The notes beneath the pieces are model-generated. The model was given only the letters and a program-made list of their open reading frames with translations. It was not told where the DNA came from and made no database searches. The position numbers were made by a program, and so were the translations under genes. Positions 33,530 to 43,101 of a stretch of 64,000 nucleotides of DNA are shown here, one piece after another. Numbering within the stretch: position 1 is the first letter of the stretch; every line of letters starts with the position of its first letter. This stretch comes from JAYRSJ01 sp041920215 (GTDB lineage Bacteria; Pseudomonadota; Gammaproteobacteria; Burkholderiales; Burkholderiaceae_C), in assembly GCA_041920215.1 (NCBI GenBank), contig JAYRSJ010000020.1, positions 1 to 64,000 of the forward strand, given 5' to 3'.

Positions 33530-35953
33530 ATGGCCATGCCCCCGCCCTCCCCTCTCTGGGACTGGGCCATGTACCTCGCCGTCTTTCTGTGCGGCATGGT
33601 CATGGTCAAGCGCTTCGAAGAATGGCGCGCCAAGCGCGTGCCGCGCGGCCGCAGCCGCTCTTCCAGCGCCGGCAGTACCTACGGCGGCCCACTCAAGCGA
33701 CCGCCGACCCAAATGCCGGTCCAAGGCTTTGCAGAACTGGTCGAGGCAACTGGAACGCAGAGCCTGGTTCGGTCCGTCGAAAGGCGCACCCGCCTCACGC
33801 CCGGCAACTGGCAGCGTGATTGCCAGCCGGCGCTGGAGGCCTACGCCGAGTTCGTGCAGATGCTGCCAGCTTCAGAGTGCCATCACCACGCCCAGCCTGG
33901 TGGGCTCCTGATCCACACCCTGGAAGTCGTGGATGCAGCATTGACCTTCCGCGGCGGCATGGAGATCCCCGTCGGCGCCGGCACCGAAGAGCGCAAACGC
34001 GACGAGCATCGCTGGACTGTGGCCATCCTGCTGGGGGCCCTGCTGCATGACGCCGGCAAGCCGGCGACCGATGTGCGGGTCACGCTGTTCCAGGAGGATC
34101 CCAGGGCAGGAAAGCTGTGGCAGCCGCTGGCCGGCTCCATGAAAGCCTTCAGCGCCCACTGGTATAGCGTTGGCTTTGCCGATCCATCGGAGCGGGACTA
34201 CGAGGCCCATGCCAAGGTCGGCGCGATGCTGCTCCAGTCGCTGGTCCCCCAGCGAACCCTGCGCTGGCTCAGCGAGTCTCCCGAGGTCCTCAACGAGCTG
34301 CTGGCCTATCTCTCTGGCGAGTCGCCCGACGGCGTGATTGCTGACATCGTGAAGCGGGCAGACAGCGACTCCGTGCGCCGCAACCTCCTTCACGGGCCGC
34401 GCACGCGCTTCGCAAGCGCGCGCGCGGTGCCGTTGATTGAGCGCCTGATGGCCGCCCTCCGCCGCATGCTGCAGGAGGGCGCGCAGCTCCCACTCAATCG
34501 CCCCGGCGCGGCGGGCTGGGTGCATGACGGCTGTGCTTGGTTTGTCTGCGCGCGCCTGGCCGACGAGGTGCGCTCCTACTTGGAGGCCAACGAGAGCGGG
34601 CAAGGCATCCCCGGCAAGGACAAGAACGATCGCCTGTTCGACACCTGGCAGGAGCACGGCGCCGTCCGCAGCGGGCCCGACGGCGGCGCTGTCTGGCGCG
34701 TGCGGGTGCGGTGCGATGCTTGGGCCCCTCCCGACGCGCTGACCGTGCTGTGCTTCCCGCTGGACAAGCTCTATCCGGACCCTGCGCAGTACCCGCCGAA
34801 CGTCGCCGGCGAAGTCGTTCCTGTTGGCGCAGCATCGACACCAGCGGCGTCCGCGCCTGGCCCAGTGGCCAAGCCCGTGGTGCAGCCCTCCCAGCGCATC
34901 GAGCCCCAGTTGGTGCTGCCGCCTATCGAGCCACCGCCGACACAAGGCGCCGCTGCGGGTTCGGCTACGGCGGCAGCCAGTGCCCCGAAAGCAGGCCCAC
35001 CGCCGACGGCTGCGGCCCAGCATGCCGGCGCTGCAGCGCCGCAAGTACTGACGGGCAGATCTGCACCGGCAGTGCCGAAGCCTGAACCGACTGCGTCTGC
35101 TGCTGCGAGCCCTGGGCCAGCAGCGCCTGCCGTCGCTGAATCGCCTGCGCCAGTGGTGGGCCCTGCGCCGCAGTACCTGAGCGGTCGCCCGTCGCCCTTC
35201 AGCACGCTGATTGAGCAGGATCCGGACGACATGCCTGCGGTGATCGACTTCTCCTCGGGTGAGCGAGGCAAGTTCATGGCGCCACCCGACGCAGGCCAGC
35301 CGGGTGATCCGCAGCAAGATGGCATCCTTGCTGCACACGAAGCGGCCGACCTGGGCGAGCATCGCGCATCAGCTCAGCAGACACCGGTTCTGACCCTGAC
35401 GGCCCCCCTACGCCCTCGCGAGCGCACAGCGGGCCACCCCAAGCCTCCCAAGATGCCCAGCCCGGCTGCCCAGGCCTTCCTGGGCTGGGTGGCCCAAGCT
35501 GTCGGCACTGGCGAGCTGCGCTACAACGAAGACCAGGCCATGGTGCACTTCGTTGCCGAAGGCGCGCTGCTGCTGAGTCCAGAGATCTTTCGTCGGTTCT
35601 TCGAGGTGCACCGCAGTGTGGCGGATGGCCCGATCGCAGAGCTGCGCACTTCCCACGGTGACAGCGCCTACAAGCGGCTGCAGAACGAGCTGGCGCGCAG
35701 CGGGTTCACCCTGCGGAACGGCGACGAGAACCTGCACTACTTCGCGGCTGTCAAGGCCGACGGCAGCCTGAGCCGACCTGCCAGCTTCTACCTGCTGCGA
35801 CAGCCGGAGCTGCTGTGGAATCCGGTCCCTCGGCCCAATGAGCGCCTCAAGCGCACCGCACGACCGGCGGCCGGCCCGAAGAAGCTCACTCTGCCTGCCA
35901 CTGCGGGCGCCGCGACTACCCGCGGGCGCTCTACCGAATCGGAGCCTGCATGA
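33530..35953 (+). CDS. traI: TraI, MobH-type relaxase
   Basis: This 807-aa protein has one N-terminal membrane segment (residues about 10-26) and the TraI_2 relaxase domain: the His cluster ECHHHAQPGGLLIHTLEVVDA (residues about 117-136) and the HD motif LLGALLHDAGKPATD (173-174). A Pro/Ala linker follows at about 430-600, and a C-terminal TraI_2_C domain at about 650-780. MobH relaxases nick oriT and carry the DNA strand; they occur in SXT/R391, IncHI and PFGI-type elements. The stop overlaps traD as ATGA. Confidence 0.92.
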   Translation: MAMPPPSPLWDWAMYLAVFLCGMVMVKRFEEWRAKRVPRGRSRSSSAGSTYGGPLKRPPTQMPVQGFAELVEATGTQSLVRSVERRTRLTPGNWQRDCQPALEAYAEFVQMLPASECHHHAQPGGLLIHTLEVVDAALTFRGGMEIPVGAGTEERKRDEHRWTVAILLGALLHDAGKPATDVRVTLFQEDPRAGKLWQPLAGSMKAFSAHWYSVGFADPSERDYEAHAKVGAMLLQSLVPQRTLRWLSESPEVLNELLAYLSGESPDGVIADIVKRADSDSVRRNLLHGPRTRFASARAVPLIERLMAALRRMLQEGAQLPLNRPGAAGWVHDGCAWFVCARLADEVRSYLEANESGQGIPGKDKNDRLFDTWQEHGAVRSGPDGGAVWRVRVRCDAWAPPDALTVLCFPLDKLYPDPAQYPPNVAGEVVPVGAASTPAASAPGPVAKPVVQPSQRIEPQLVLPPIEPPPTQGAAAGSATAAASAPKAGPPPTAAAQHAGAAAPQVLTGRSAPAVPKPEPTASAAASPGPAAPAVAESPAPVVGPAPQYLSGRPSPFSTLIEQDPDDMPAVIDFSSGERGKFMAPPDAGQPGDPQQDGILAAHEAADLGEHRASAQQTPVLTLTAPLRPRERTAGHPKPPKMPSPAAQAFLGWVAQAVGTGELRYNEDQAMVHFVAEGALLLSPEIFRRFFEVHRSVADGPIAELRTSHGDSAYKRLQNELARSGFTLRNGDENLHYFAAVKADGSLSRPASFYLLRQPELLWNPVPRPNERLKRTARPAAGPKKLTLPATAGAATTRGRSTESEPA

Positions 35954-38016
35954 GCGGCCCTATCGAGAACGTCTACCGCCCTCCATTCGAGCTGGCCACC
36001 GTCGCTGCCGCCATCGTGGCGGCCGGGACGGTACTGGCCCATTCGGAGTGGTTTCTGCTCACGCCATTGCAGGCCCTGGCATCCACCGCAGGATTGATGG
36101 GCTTCGCGGCCTGGCGCTTGCACCAGGCGCAGCGCATCCGCCGCTACCGCCGTGCCGTGCGCCGGCTGGAGCCCTATGCACTGCGGCCGACCGAACTGCC
36201 CTGGTCCCCCACCGCCGTGTTCTTGGGGCGTGGCTTCGAGTGGACCGCGCGCCATACCCAGCGCATGGTCCTGTTGTCCCAGCCTGAGAACGAACATCTG
36301 CGCAAGCCCGGTCGCGCCTATCGCTGGGCCCGACGCATCGAGCGGGACCGCTCCGCTCCAGAGTGGCTTCGAAGGCTGGTGGCGCGCGACACCTGGTGGA
36401 ACCCAGTCAGCCCGCTGCCGCCAGTGGGCGGCCGTCCAGAGCTGCATGGGGTCGAGATCGACGAGGAGGAGATCTGGACCTCATTGGCCGAGCTGAACAA
36501 CCACATGATGGTCTACGGCACGACTCGGGTCGGCAAGACGCGCCTTGCCCAGATCCTGATCGAGCAGGATGTGGCGCGTGGCGACGTCGTGATCGTGTTT
36601 GATCCGAAGGGCGACGTCGAGCTGCTGCTGGGGATGTACTCGGCCGCCGTGCGAGCCGGCCGCGTGGATGAGTTCCAAATCTTCCATTTGGGCTTCCCGG
36701 AAATCAGCTCGCGCTACAACCCGATCGGCAACTTTGAGCAGATCACGGAGGTTGCCGGCCGCGCCACCGGGCCGCTGCCAGAGGAGGGGCAAAGTGCGGC
36801 CTTCAAGGCCTTCGCCTGGCGCTATGTGAACGTGATCGCCCGCGCCATGGCGGCCATCGGTGAGCGGCCTGACTTCAAGAAGATCTACGAGTACGGCGTC
36901 TCGATTGACAAGCTGGCTGGCCGCTACTTGCGCTTGTGGCTGGACCGCAAGGTGCCGAACTGGGAGAAGGACTTCGATCCAACTCCAGGCCGGGAGCACA
37001 AGGAGTTGGTGACCAAGGCCGAGAAGAACGGTCGCGACATCGAGGTTTTGCTGCTGATGCAGCACTTCAAGGCCAAGGGCTACCAGGACCCAGTCGCCGA
37101 CGCCTTGGCCAGCGTGCTGGCCAACGATCGAACCTACTTCGAGAAGCTGGTCAACAGCCTCTACCCCCTGCTGGAGAAGCTCACTACCGGGCCGCTTGGG
37201 GAGCTGATTTCCCCGGACTATTTCAATACGGAGGACCCTCGCCCAGTGCTGGACTGGCTGAGCGTCATCAACCGGGGTGGCATCGTCTATTGCGGCTTCG
37301 ACTCGCTCACGATCCGCGATGCGGCCGAGGCCGTCAGCGCCAGCATGCTGGCTGACCTGGTGAGCACCTTCGGTCGCATCTACAAGCACGGGGCCACCTA
37401 TGGCATGTCGAGCCAGGAGCGTCAGCGCCGGGTGCGATTCCACGGCGATGAGCTGAACGAGCTGATCGGCCCGGAGTTCCTGCAGGGCGCCAACAAGGGC
37501 GGCGGCGCCGGCCTGAACATCACCGGCTACAGCCAGACAGCGCAGGACATCGAAACCAAGGTCGGCTCGCCGGCGAAGGCCGAGCAGCTCAGCGGCAACC
37601 TGAACAGCTTGGTGATGCTGCGGGTGGTCAACATCGACACAGCACGCAAGCTGACCGATCGGCTGGAGGAGGTGCGGGTGCTGACCCGTTTGATGGCCAG
37701 TGCAGCGTCGGACACCAATGACCCTGGAGACTTCGCCGAGTTCGCCTCCAAGAACGAGGACCGCATCTCGCCTGAGAAGGTGCCGATGCTGGACCCCAGC
37801 TGGCTCATGAAGCTGCCGAAGGGCCAGGCCTACTGCTTGCTGGAAGGCGGGCAGTTGCGCAAGGTCCGCATTCCCTTGCCCTTGCCCCATGAGGACGCAG
37901 CGATTCCGTCCACCTGGTCGGCCATGCTGGGTCACATGCGGGCCAGCTATGCAGACTACGTGTCTCGGGTACCCGACGACGCTTTGACCGTGGAGGGCAC
38001 CGGCGGTGGCTTCTAA
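35950..38016 (+). CDS. traD: TraD, type IV coupling protein
   Basis: This 688-aa membrane ATPase has N-terminal membrane segments (residues about 15-55), Walker A GTTRVGKTRLAQILI (about 190-204), DVVIVFDPKGDVELLL, and a late segment HGDELNELIGPEFL that fits Walker B. It couples the relaxosome to the channel. It is of the type found with MobH relaxases (SXT TraD-like). The stop lies 11 bases inside the next gene. Confidence 0.94.
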   Translation: MSGPIENVYRPPFELATVAAAIVAAGTVLAHSEWFLLTPLQALASTAGLMGFAAWRLHQAQRIRRYRRAVRRLEPYALRPTELPWSPTAVFLGRGFEWTARHTQRMVLLSQPENEHLRKPGRAYRWARRIERDRSAPEWLRRLVARDTWWNPVSPLPPVGGRPELHGVEIDEEEIWTSLAELNNHMMVYGTTRVGKTRLAQILIEQDVARGDVVIVFDPKGDVELLLGMYSAAVRAGRVDEFQIFHLGFPEISSRYNPIGNFEQITEVAGRATGPLPEEGQSAAFKAFAWRYVNVIARAMAAIGERPDFKKIYEYGVSIDKLAGRYLRLWLDRKVPNWEKDFDPTPGREHKELVTKAEKNGRDIEVLLLMQHFKAKGYQDPVADALASVLANDRTYFEKLVNSLYPLLEKLTTGPLGELISPDYFNTEDPRPVLDWLSVINRGGIVYCGFDSLTIRDAAEAVSASMLADLVSTFGRIYKHGATYGMSSQERQRRVRFHGDELNELIGPEFLQGANKGGGAGLNITGYSQTAQDIETKVGSPAKAEQLSGNLNSLVMLRVVNIDTARKLTDRLEEVRVLTRLMASAASDTNDPGDFAEFASKNEDRISPEKVPMLDPSWLMKLPKGQAYCLLEGGQLRKVRIPLPLPHEDAAIPSTWSAMLGHMRASYADYVSRVPDDALTVEGTGGGF

Positions 38017-38764
38017 GAACGCGACGATCGATGACCGCCCCCTCGTCAAGCAGTGGCTATGGCCCTTGCGCATCGCCTTCTGGGTGTTGGCCATCGGCCT
38101 GGGCCTGTGGGTCTACACAATCTTGGCCAGCAGCTGGTGGGCGCGGGATGCAGCGCCGGAGGCACCGGTTCAACACCAGCTGCAGGTGCTGGAGGGCGAC
38201 CTCGACACCTTGGCCCGGGTGACCCCTCAGCTGTTCTCGCCCAGCACCCTGGCGCGCTGGATCGGTGACACGCTGTATGAAGGCCTGGTGAAGGGCTTCG
38301 TCGGGGCCGCGCGTGCGCTGATGAACCCGCCAACGGCCAAGAGCCGTAGCCACTTCAGCGAAACATCGGCGGTCCGGACGCAACGGGACCCGGGGGGTGA
38401 GTACGTCCACCGCGCCACTCGGGAGGCGGGCGCCGATTGGGATCACGTGGTGGTTGGCACCTACGTGTTCGCTACCCGCACCGCGTACTTCGCAGCGGCA
38501 CTGCCACTGATCGCCCTGGCATTGGCGGTTGGCTTTGTGGACGGGCTGGTGGCTAGGGCCAAGCGCAAGGCGGCAGCCGGCCAGGAATCAGCAGGCCTTT
38601 ACCACCGAGCCAAGCTCGGGCTGAGCTTCGCGCTGATCACGGGCTACCTGATCTGCCTGGGCCTGCCTGCCCTGCCCCAAACCCCCGGCAGCTTTGTCCT
38701 TCTGGCCCTCGTGATCGGTGGACTCGTGCGGCTGCAAGCGGCGACTTACAAGAAGTACCTTTGA
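38006..38764 (+). CDS. DUF4400-type integrating-element membrane protein
   Basis: A GTG start at 38006 overlaps the end of traD. The 252-aa protein has membrane segments at about 20-42, 150-175 and 205-240 and conserved-looking text LARWIGDTLYEGLVKGF and GTYVFATRTAYFAAALP, as in the DUF4400 proteins found after traD in SXT-like and PFGI-1-like elements. It is an inner-membrane protein of unknown role in transfer. It is convergent with the repressor-like gene, 2 bp apart. Confidence 0.75.
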   Translation: MASKNATIDDRPLVKQWLWPLRIAFWVLAIGLGLWVYTILASSWWARDAAPEAPVQHQLQVLEGDLDTLARVTPQLFSPSTLARWIGDTLYEGLVKGFVGAARALMNPPTAKSRSHFSETSAVRTQRDPGGEYVHRATREAGADWDHVVVGTYVFATRTAYFAAALPLIALALAVGFVDGLVARAKRKAAAGQESAGLYHRAKLGLSFALITGYLICLGLPALPQTPGSFVLLALVIGGLVRLQAATYKKYL

Positions 38765-38766
38765 CC

Positions 38767-39531
38767 TTAGCCGACCGCCCTGTTCACGGAAAGCACCTTG
38801 CCCACCACCGCGATACCGTTGCCGAACTTCCCATCGGCAAACAGCGGGAACTCCTCGCTCATGCCGATCTGGATCTTGGTGTTCGGCAATGACACGCGGG
38901 CCAGTGCTTGCCCCGTCAAGGGTTGCACCCACCGAGTGACCATGTCCTCCCCGCCTGAGGCGAGCGGAATCCGAAGGATGTAGAGCCCCGCGCCCGTGAT
39001 GCGCTCAATCTGCGGATCAACCAGCATCACCTCGCCTTGGTCAACCACGCCTGCCGCGTCTGCATTGGGCTGCTGGACCCATACGCACCAGGTAGGGTTG
39101 GCTGTGTACTTCGAGAAAACCCGATTGATGGCGCGCACGTTCGGCCGACCGAAAGCAGGCAGCACATGGGGCTCGTTCGAAAGGCTTGATGCCGCGGCCG
39201 GGGCCTCTTCAGCTGCCAACTCTGGGGGCGGCTCGACCGCAACCGGCACTCGCTGCGGAAAGAGTTCCTCTGCAGGAATTCCCCAGTGCGAAACCACGAA
39301 GGACAGCGCCTCGACATCGGGTAGCCCAATGCCGAAGTGCATCCAGTTCTTCACGGTGCTGTAGCTGCGGCCGGTGACATCCTTCAGCTCATGAAAAACC
39401 TGGCGGGAGTCCAACGTCCCGTTGCGCGAGGCGTATCTCCAGATGACGTCAATGACGTGCTGCCTGTAGGCCTCGGACGACATACCAGACCCACTGGTGT
39501 CGCGGCTCTGGGCAATGGTTTCAGCGTTCAT
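38767..39531 (-). CDS. LexA/S24-like repressor with degenerate protease site
   Basis: The N-terminal part has a helix-turn-helix-like region (GRSYSTVKNWMHFGIGLPD). The C-terminal part follows the S24/LexA fold: GVVDQGEVMLVDPQIERITG, AGLYILRIP, then a final KFGNGIAVVGKVLSV. The Ser-Met before the GD/QGE turn is replaced by NAD, and the usual Lys after YxLR is not evident, so self-cleavage is unlikely. The start at 39531 is assumed; a GTG at 39564 would overlap the kinase gene by 23 bp. It is the last gene of the desaturase-kinase operon and a good candidate for control of element functions. Confidence 0.65.
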   Translation of the reverse strand: MNAETIAQSRDTSGSGMSSEAYRQHVIDVIWRYASRNGTLDSRQVFHELKDVTGRSYSTVKNWMHFGIGLPDVEALSFVVSHWGIPAEELFPQRVPVAVEPPPELAAEEAPAAASSLSNEPHVLPAFGRPNVRAINRVFSKYTANPTWCVWVQQPNADAAGVVDQGEVMLVDPQIERITGAGLYILRIPLASGGEDMVTRWVQPLTGQALARVSLPNTKIQIGMSEEFPLFADGKFGNGIAVVGKVLSVNRAVG

Positions 39532-39541
39532 GCTGTGCAGT

Positions 39542-41491
39542 TCAAATTTCGAATGACGGTGCACTGGAGGTCACGACCTCGGGCCGCCAGCGAGGCAGCC
39601 ATCGCGCCAGTTTCTCTTCCAAAGAACTCGGTTCAAGCGGCTTCGACAAGCAGTCGTTCATTCCGGCCTCAATGCAGCGTGCGCGGTCAGCACCGAGCGG
39701 GTGCGCAGACCAAGCAATGATGGGCAACTGGCGCGCGCTGCCGTGAGCAGCCTCTGCCTGCCGAATCATTCGCGTAGCCGCCAGACCATCCACAACGGGC
39801 ATTTGGCAGTCCATCAGCACCAGGTCGTAGGTGCTCGCTCGCACCATCGCCACGGCCTCTGCGCCATCGCAGGCCACATCGACGGCCATGCCCAGCTCTT
39901 CCAGCAGCGCCCTGGCGATGCTCGCATTGAGCGCATTGTCCTCAGCAAGCAGGATGCTGACCCCAGCAACGCGCTCGCTGGTCAACCTAGCCCTAGGCGT
40001 CTCGCTCTCGCCTTCGGACGCGATGCCCACTGCTGCGTGTCCAACGGGTTGCGCCGGCGCGAAGCCAACGCTTTGGAAGCCGTCGCGCTCCTGCGCAAGC
40101 GCTTCAAGGGCCATCGTGACGGATACCGTGGTGCCGACACCCTGCAGGCTTTCGATGCGGATCTCACCCCCCAGCATGCTCACGATTTCGCGCGTCAACG
40201 CCAAACCCAGGCCCGTGCCCCCGCGTCGGCGATTGAGTCCTTGGTCTGCCTGCCAGAAGGGAATGAACAGCTTGCTCTTGTCCTCCTCAGCAATGCCAAC
40301 CCCAGTGTCTGCAACGCGAAGCGAGACCCGGGTCTGTCCGTCTGCCGGTTCGGCACGGAGCTCGATGTCGACGTGCCCTTGGTCCGTGAACTTGATGGCA
40401 TTGCTGACCAGGTTGTTGGCGATCTCCAGCAACCGAACTCTGCTCGCAAGGACCCACCGGGCTTCAGCCGGAATCAGCGACCGCACGCGCAACTCCACGC
40501 CCTTGATGTGCGCTGACGCGGTATGCAGGGCAGCGACGCGCTGCAGCATGTCGACCAAGTCCACCGGCTCTGACTCCATCGCCAGCTTTCCTCTGGAGGC
40601 TGAGCTGTAGTCCAAGATGCCGTTCAGGATGCCAAGCAGCTCGCGACCCGACTGCTCCGCGACCTGCAACAGGCGCTGATCGTCCTGATGGACCCGACGA
40701 GCAACCATGCGCAGGATCTCCAAGACCCCATGCAACGGCGTGCGGATCTCATGACTCATGCTCGCCAAGAAGACCGCCTTGGCCGCATCCGCGCGCTCGG
40801 CCGCCTGCTTGGCCAGCTCCATCTCACGCAGTTCGCGCGTGCTGCGCTCCAGTTCCTTGGTGGCGAGGAAACGGTTTCGCTCCGTCCGCTCCAGGGACTG
40901 GGCCAGCAGCAGGCACACGACCTGCCCGACCACCAGATGCACAGCCAAGCGGCCCAAATAGGTGTACTGATGGACCGACGTTGCGGCATACACGAGCGCT
41001 GAAACAACCCCAGCACTGGTCAGCAGCAGCGTGTTCCAGCTGGGCAAACGGCTTGTTCCGAAGGCAACCACAGTGGCGGTCATCATGGAGGCGTTCAGTG
41101 CCCAGAACATCTCGGCTGGATGCCCCGCACTCCGGCTGGCAAAGGCCACATAGGCGGTTCCTTGAACCATTCCGCCGTAGACCACGTTGAGCAGCACCAC
41201 GTAGTGCCTGACCACAAATCCCTGGTGCCGCAGTGCCAAAGCAGCCAGGGCCACCATGCCAAGGACGACCAGCACTCTCACCGTTTGAACGCCGCCAAAC
41301 AGAGTGAAGCTGCCCATCGCAGCATCGAGCAGCCAGAAGCCTACATAGGCCAGGCTGGTGAGCAACACCCCGCCGGCAAACAGCCAGGGCCCCCGGCCCC
41401 AGTACAGACGGCGGAACTCGTCTTCCAGCTCGGGGTGCTCTGGCAGGAGCGTTCCTAGGCGCCGCCAGGCTGTAGCGAAGGGCAGTCGCAT
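39542..41491 (-). CDS. Membrane hybrid histidine kinase, CqsS-like architecture
   Basis: In this 649-aa protein residues about 35-200 form six hydrophobic segments. A short coiled coil leads to HisKA (SMSHEIRTPLHGV, His247), then HATPase (NNLVSNAIKF at 360-368, ADTGVGI, GGTGLGLALTREI). A receiver domain runs from about 511 (LLAEDNALN; phosphoacceptor Asp561 in LVLMDCQMP; Lys617). There is no periplasmic sensor domain, so it likely senses a membrane-soluble signal, as CqsS and LqsS do. The start overlaps the desaturase stop by one base (TGATG), so the two are co-translated. Confidence 0.85.
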   Translation of the reverse strand: MRLPFATAWRRLGTLLPEHPELEDEFRRLYWGRGPWLFAGGVLLTSLAYVGFWLLDAAMGSFTLFGGVQTVRVLVVLGMVALAALALRHQGFVVRHYVVLLNVVYGGMVQGTAYVAFASRSAGHPAEMFWALNASMMTATVVAFGTSRLPSWNTLLLTSAGVVSALVYAATSVHQYTYLGRLAVHLVVGQVVCLLLAQSLERTERNRFLATKELERSTRELREMELAKQAAERADAAKAVFLASMSHEIRTPLHGVLEILRMVARRVHQDDQRLLQVAEQSGRELLGILNGILDYSSASRGKLAMESEPVDLVDMLQRVAALHTASAHIKGVELRVRSLIPAEARWVLASRVRLLEIANNLVSNAIKFTDQGHVDIELRAEPADGQTRVSLRVADTGVGIAEEDKSKLFIPFWQADQGLNRRRGGTGLGLALTREIVSMLGGEIRIESLQGVGTTVSVTMALEALAQERDGFQSVGFAPAQPVGHAAVGIASEGESETPRARLTSERVAGVSILLAEDNALNASIARALLEELGMAVDVACDGAEAVAMVRASTYDLVLMDCQMPVVDGLAATRMIRQAEAAHGSARQLPIIAWSAHPLGADRARCIEAGMNDCLSKPLEPSSLEEKLARWLPRWRPEVVTSSAPSFEI

Positions 41492-42495
41492 CAGGCCGCG
41501 TCCAGCTGACCCTGCCGACCGCCCAACAAGAAGCGCAGGTAAGCCCCGGCCCCCCGGAACACCGCCTCCTCCCGAATCTTGCCCTCGCGTCGATAGATCT
41601 CATGCACCCGTGGCAGCTGGCTGAAGCTGATGCCTGGGTGGTTGTGGTGATAGACGTGCAGCGCGAAGTTCAGATCCGGCAACACGACTCTTTGCCACCA
41701 CGTGAGGCGAACCAAGGGGGTGACCTCTTCCACCGAGGCGTCTGCGTGGTTGTACTCATGCTCTAGCACGGCGATCCATCGCAGCAGAACCTGCGTCACC
41801 GTCAGCAGCGGCAGCACCCAAAAGATGAGCACCACGCCCCAGGCGTCAAGCAAGGTGATCACAACCGCCGCAACGACGAAGAAAAGCAGTCGCATCCACC
41901 GCGGCGTTGGATTGGGCCGCTTGAACTGCGCCTGGCCAGGAGGTGCTGTCTTGCCGCGAACCATGCGCACCGTATTGAGGCCGCTGAGATCTCCGGCCAA
42001 GACACGCAAGAGGCGACCGATCGACATGGGGAAGGTCCATTCGGCCCCGCGCTTGCGCGTGAAATCGGGATCTCGCTCCGTCATGAAGTGCCGGTGGTGC
42101 CGTAGGTGGACCTCGGCGTAGTCCTCCACGGTGGTGGCCATCAAGGGATAGACGGCCACCAGGTTGGCCAGCGTGTCGCCCCAGCGACCACGCAGCCCGA
42201 GGCGGTGAACCTGCTCATGCATCAAGAGCCCGAGAACTATTTGTCGCGTAGCTACAACTACCACGGCGATAACCGTGACGGCCCAGTGATCGGCGGCAAG
42301 GGCCAGGCCTACCGCAAGGAAAACCACTACCCAGGTAACAACTAACTCAAGCAGCCAACGGCCAGGCCGTGCACCGCTGAGCCCAAGGATTTCCTTTTTT
42401 GCCTCGGGGGAAAGGTCTCGCCCATTCGACAGCACTGCAGGAACCAGTACCTGCCGCGCCCCCCGCCCCTCGGTCCTGAAGTTTGCCTGGCTCAT
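41491..42495 (-). CDS. Membrane fatty-acid desaturase
   Basis: The protein (about 334 aa) has four or so membrane segments (LLELVVTWVVVFLAVGLALA, AVTVIAVVVVATRQIVLG, LLFFVVAAVVITLLDAWGVV, VLIFWVLPLLTVTQVLL). The three di-iron histidine boxes are HEQVH, HLRHHRH and HVYHHNH, with an extra HEYNH. It should oxidise an acyl chain or related lipid at the membrane. The ATG at 42495 follows a possible TTG. It is the first gene of an operon with the hybrid kinase and a repressor, hence a possible signal-making enzyme (inference). Confidence 0.85.
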   Translation of the reverse strand: MSQANFRTEGRGARQVLVPAVLSNGRDLSPEAKKEILGLSGARPGRWLLELVVTWVVVFLAVGLALAADHWAVTVIAVVVVATRQIVLGLLMHEQVHRLGLRGRWGDTLANLVAVYPLMATTVEDYAEVHLRHHRHFMTERDPDFTRKRGAEWTFPMSIGRLLRVLAGDLSGLNTVRMVRGKTAPPGQAQFKRPNPTPRWMRLLFFVVAAVVITLLDAWGVVLIFWVLPLLTVTQVLLRWIAVLEHEYNHADASVEEVTPLVRLTWWQRVVLPDLNFALHVYHHNHPGISFSQLPRVHEIYRREGKIREEAVFRGAGAYLRFLLGGRQGQLDAA

Positions 42496-42711
42496 CAACG
42501 GGTACCGTCAATTCGTTAACACATTGATACATCAGCCAACAGATTTCTAACAGCGTCGAGCTGACTACGGAATCAATTCTGCCTTGTTACAGACTGAAAA
42601 TCGCTGATTGAGGGTAAGCACGCCCCCCCGCCCAGGGTGTCAACTTTTTAACGATTGGCGCAGAATCAAGAATCTGACAGCTTGTCGTCGTGACACATCA
42701 GGAGGGATCGC
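42496..42711. promoter_or_regulatory. Divergent promoter region between desaturase and par operons
   Basis: This is a 216-bp, A+T-richer stretch between divergent operons. It includes GTTAACACATTGATACATCA near 42513 (with the short inverted pair TGAT/ATCA) and TTTTTAACGATTGG near 42648. I see no perfect promoter boxes. It is the only place for the desaturase and parA-operon promoters, and thus for operator sites of ParA/ParB or the adjacent repressor (inference). Confidence 0.45.
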
Positions 42712-43101
42712 ATGCTCACTGCCCGGGACACGCCCCAGAAGCTGGGGTTTGCTCGCACCGGGCTGTTGTGGCGTCTGGGGTACGACCGGCAGTGCATTGC
42801 GACCAGAACAAATATTGCGGCCGGATTGTTTGACCACTGCATTTTGTGGCCCCATAATCACCCGCGTGGAGTTTGGGATTCGCGGGGCTTGCTGGGCCAT
42901 CTCAGCTGGTCGTTTCGATTCCAGCGTTTCTTGAGTTTGTGCTATTCGGTCGGGTTAACGGGTAAACCGTTGGTCCGCAAAGTCCTGGGTCAACCTCAGG
43001 CCGAATTGCGCAACCGCCTGGAACAGGGTTACTGCCCTCAGGCAGAGCCGCGCGCCTACCAAACACCACGCCATGTCGTGACTTTGGAGGCCGCCTCGTG
43101 A
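42712..43101 (+). CDS. Hypothetical protein upstream of parA, 129 aa
   Basis: An ideal ribosome site (AGGAGG, 6 bases before the ATG) and a GTGA overlap with the parA start argue that this is a real gene and the first of the partition operon. It is basic and soluble, rich in Leu, Arg and aromatic residues (LFDHCILWPHNHPRGVWD, HLSWSFRFQRFLSLCYS). No known family is recognised. Confidence 0.65.
   Translation: MLTARDTPQKLGFARTGLLWRLGYDRQCIATRTNIAAGLFDHCILWPHNHPRGVWDSRGLLGHLSWSFRFQRFLSLCYSVGLTGKPLVRKVLGQPQAELRNRLEQGYCPQAEPRAYQTPRHVVTLEAAS

Noticed and set aside
33872..35362. 496-codon minus-strand frame
   Set aside because: It is antisense to the relaxase gene, Arg/Ala-rich, without domains.
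36481..38094. 537-codon minus-strand frame
   Set aside because: It is antisense to traD, which has Walker motifs and coupled neighbours.
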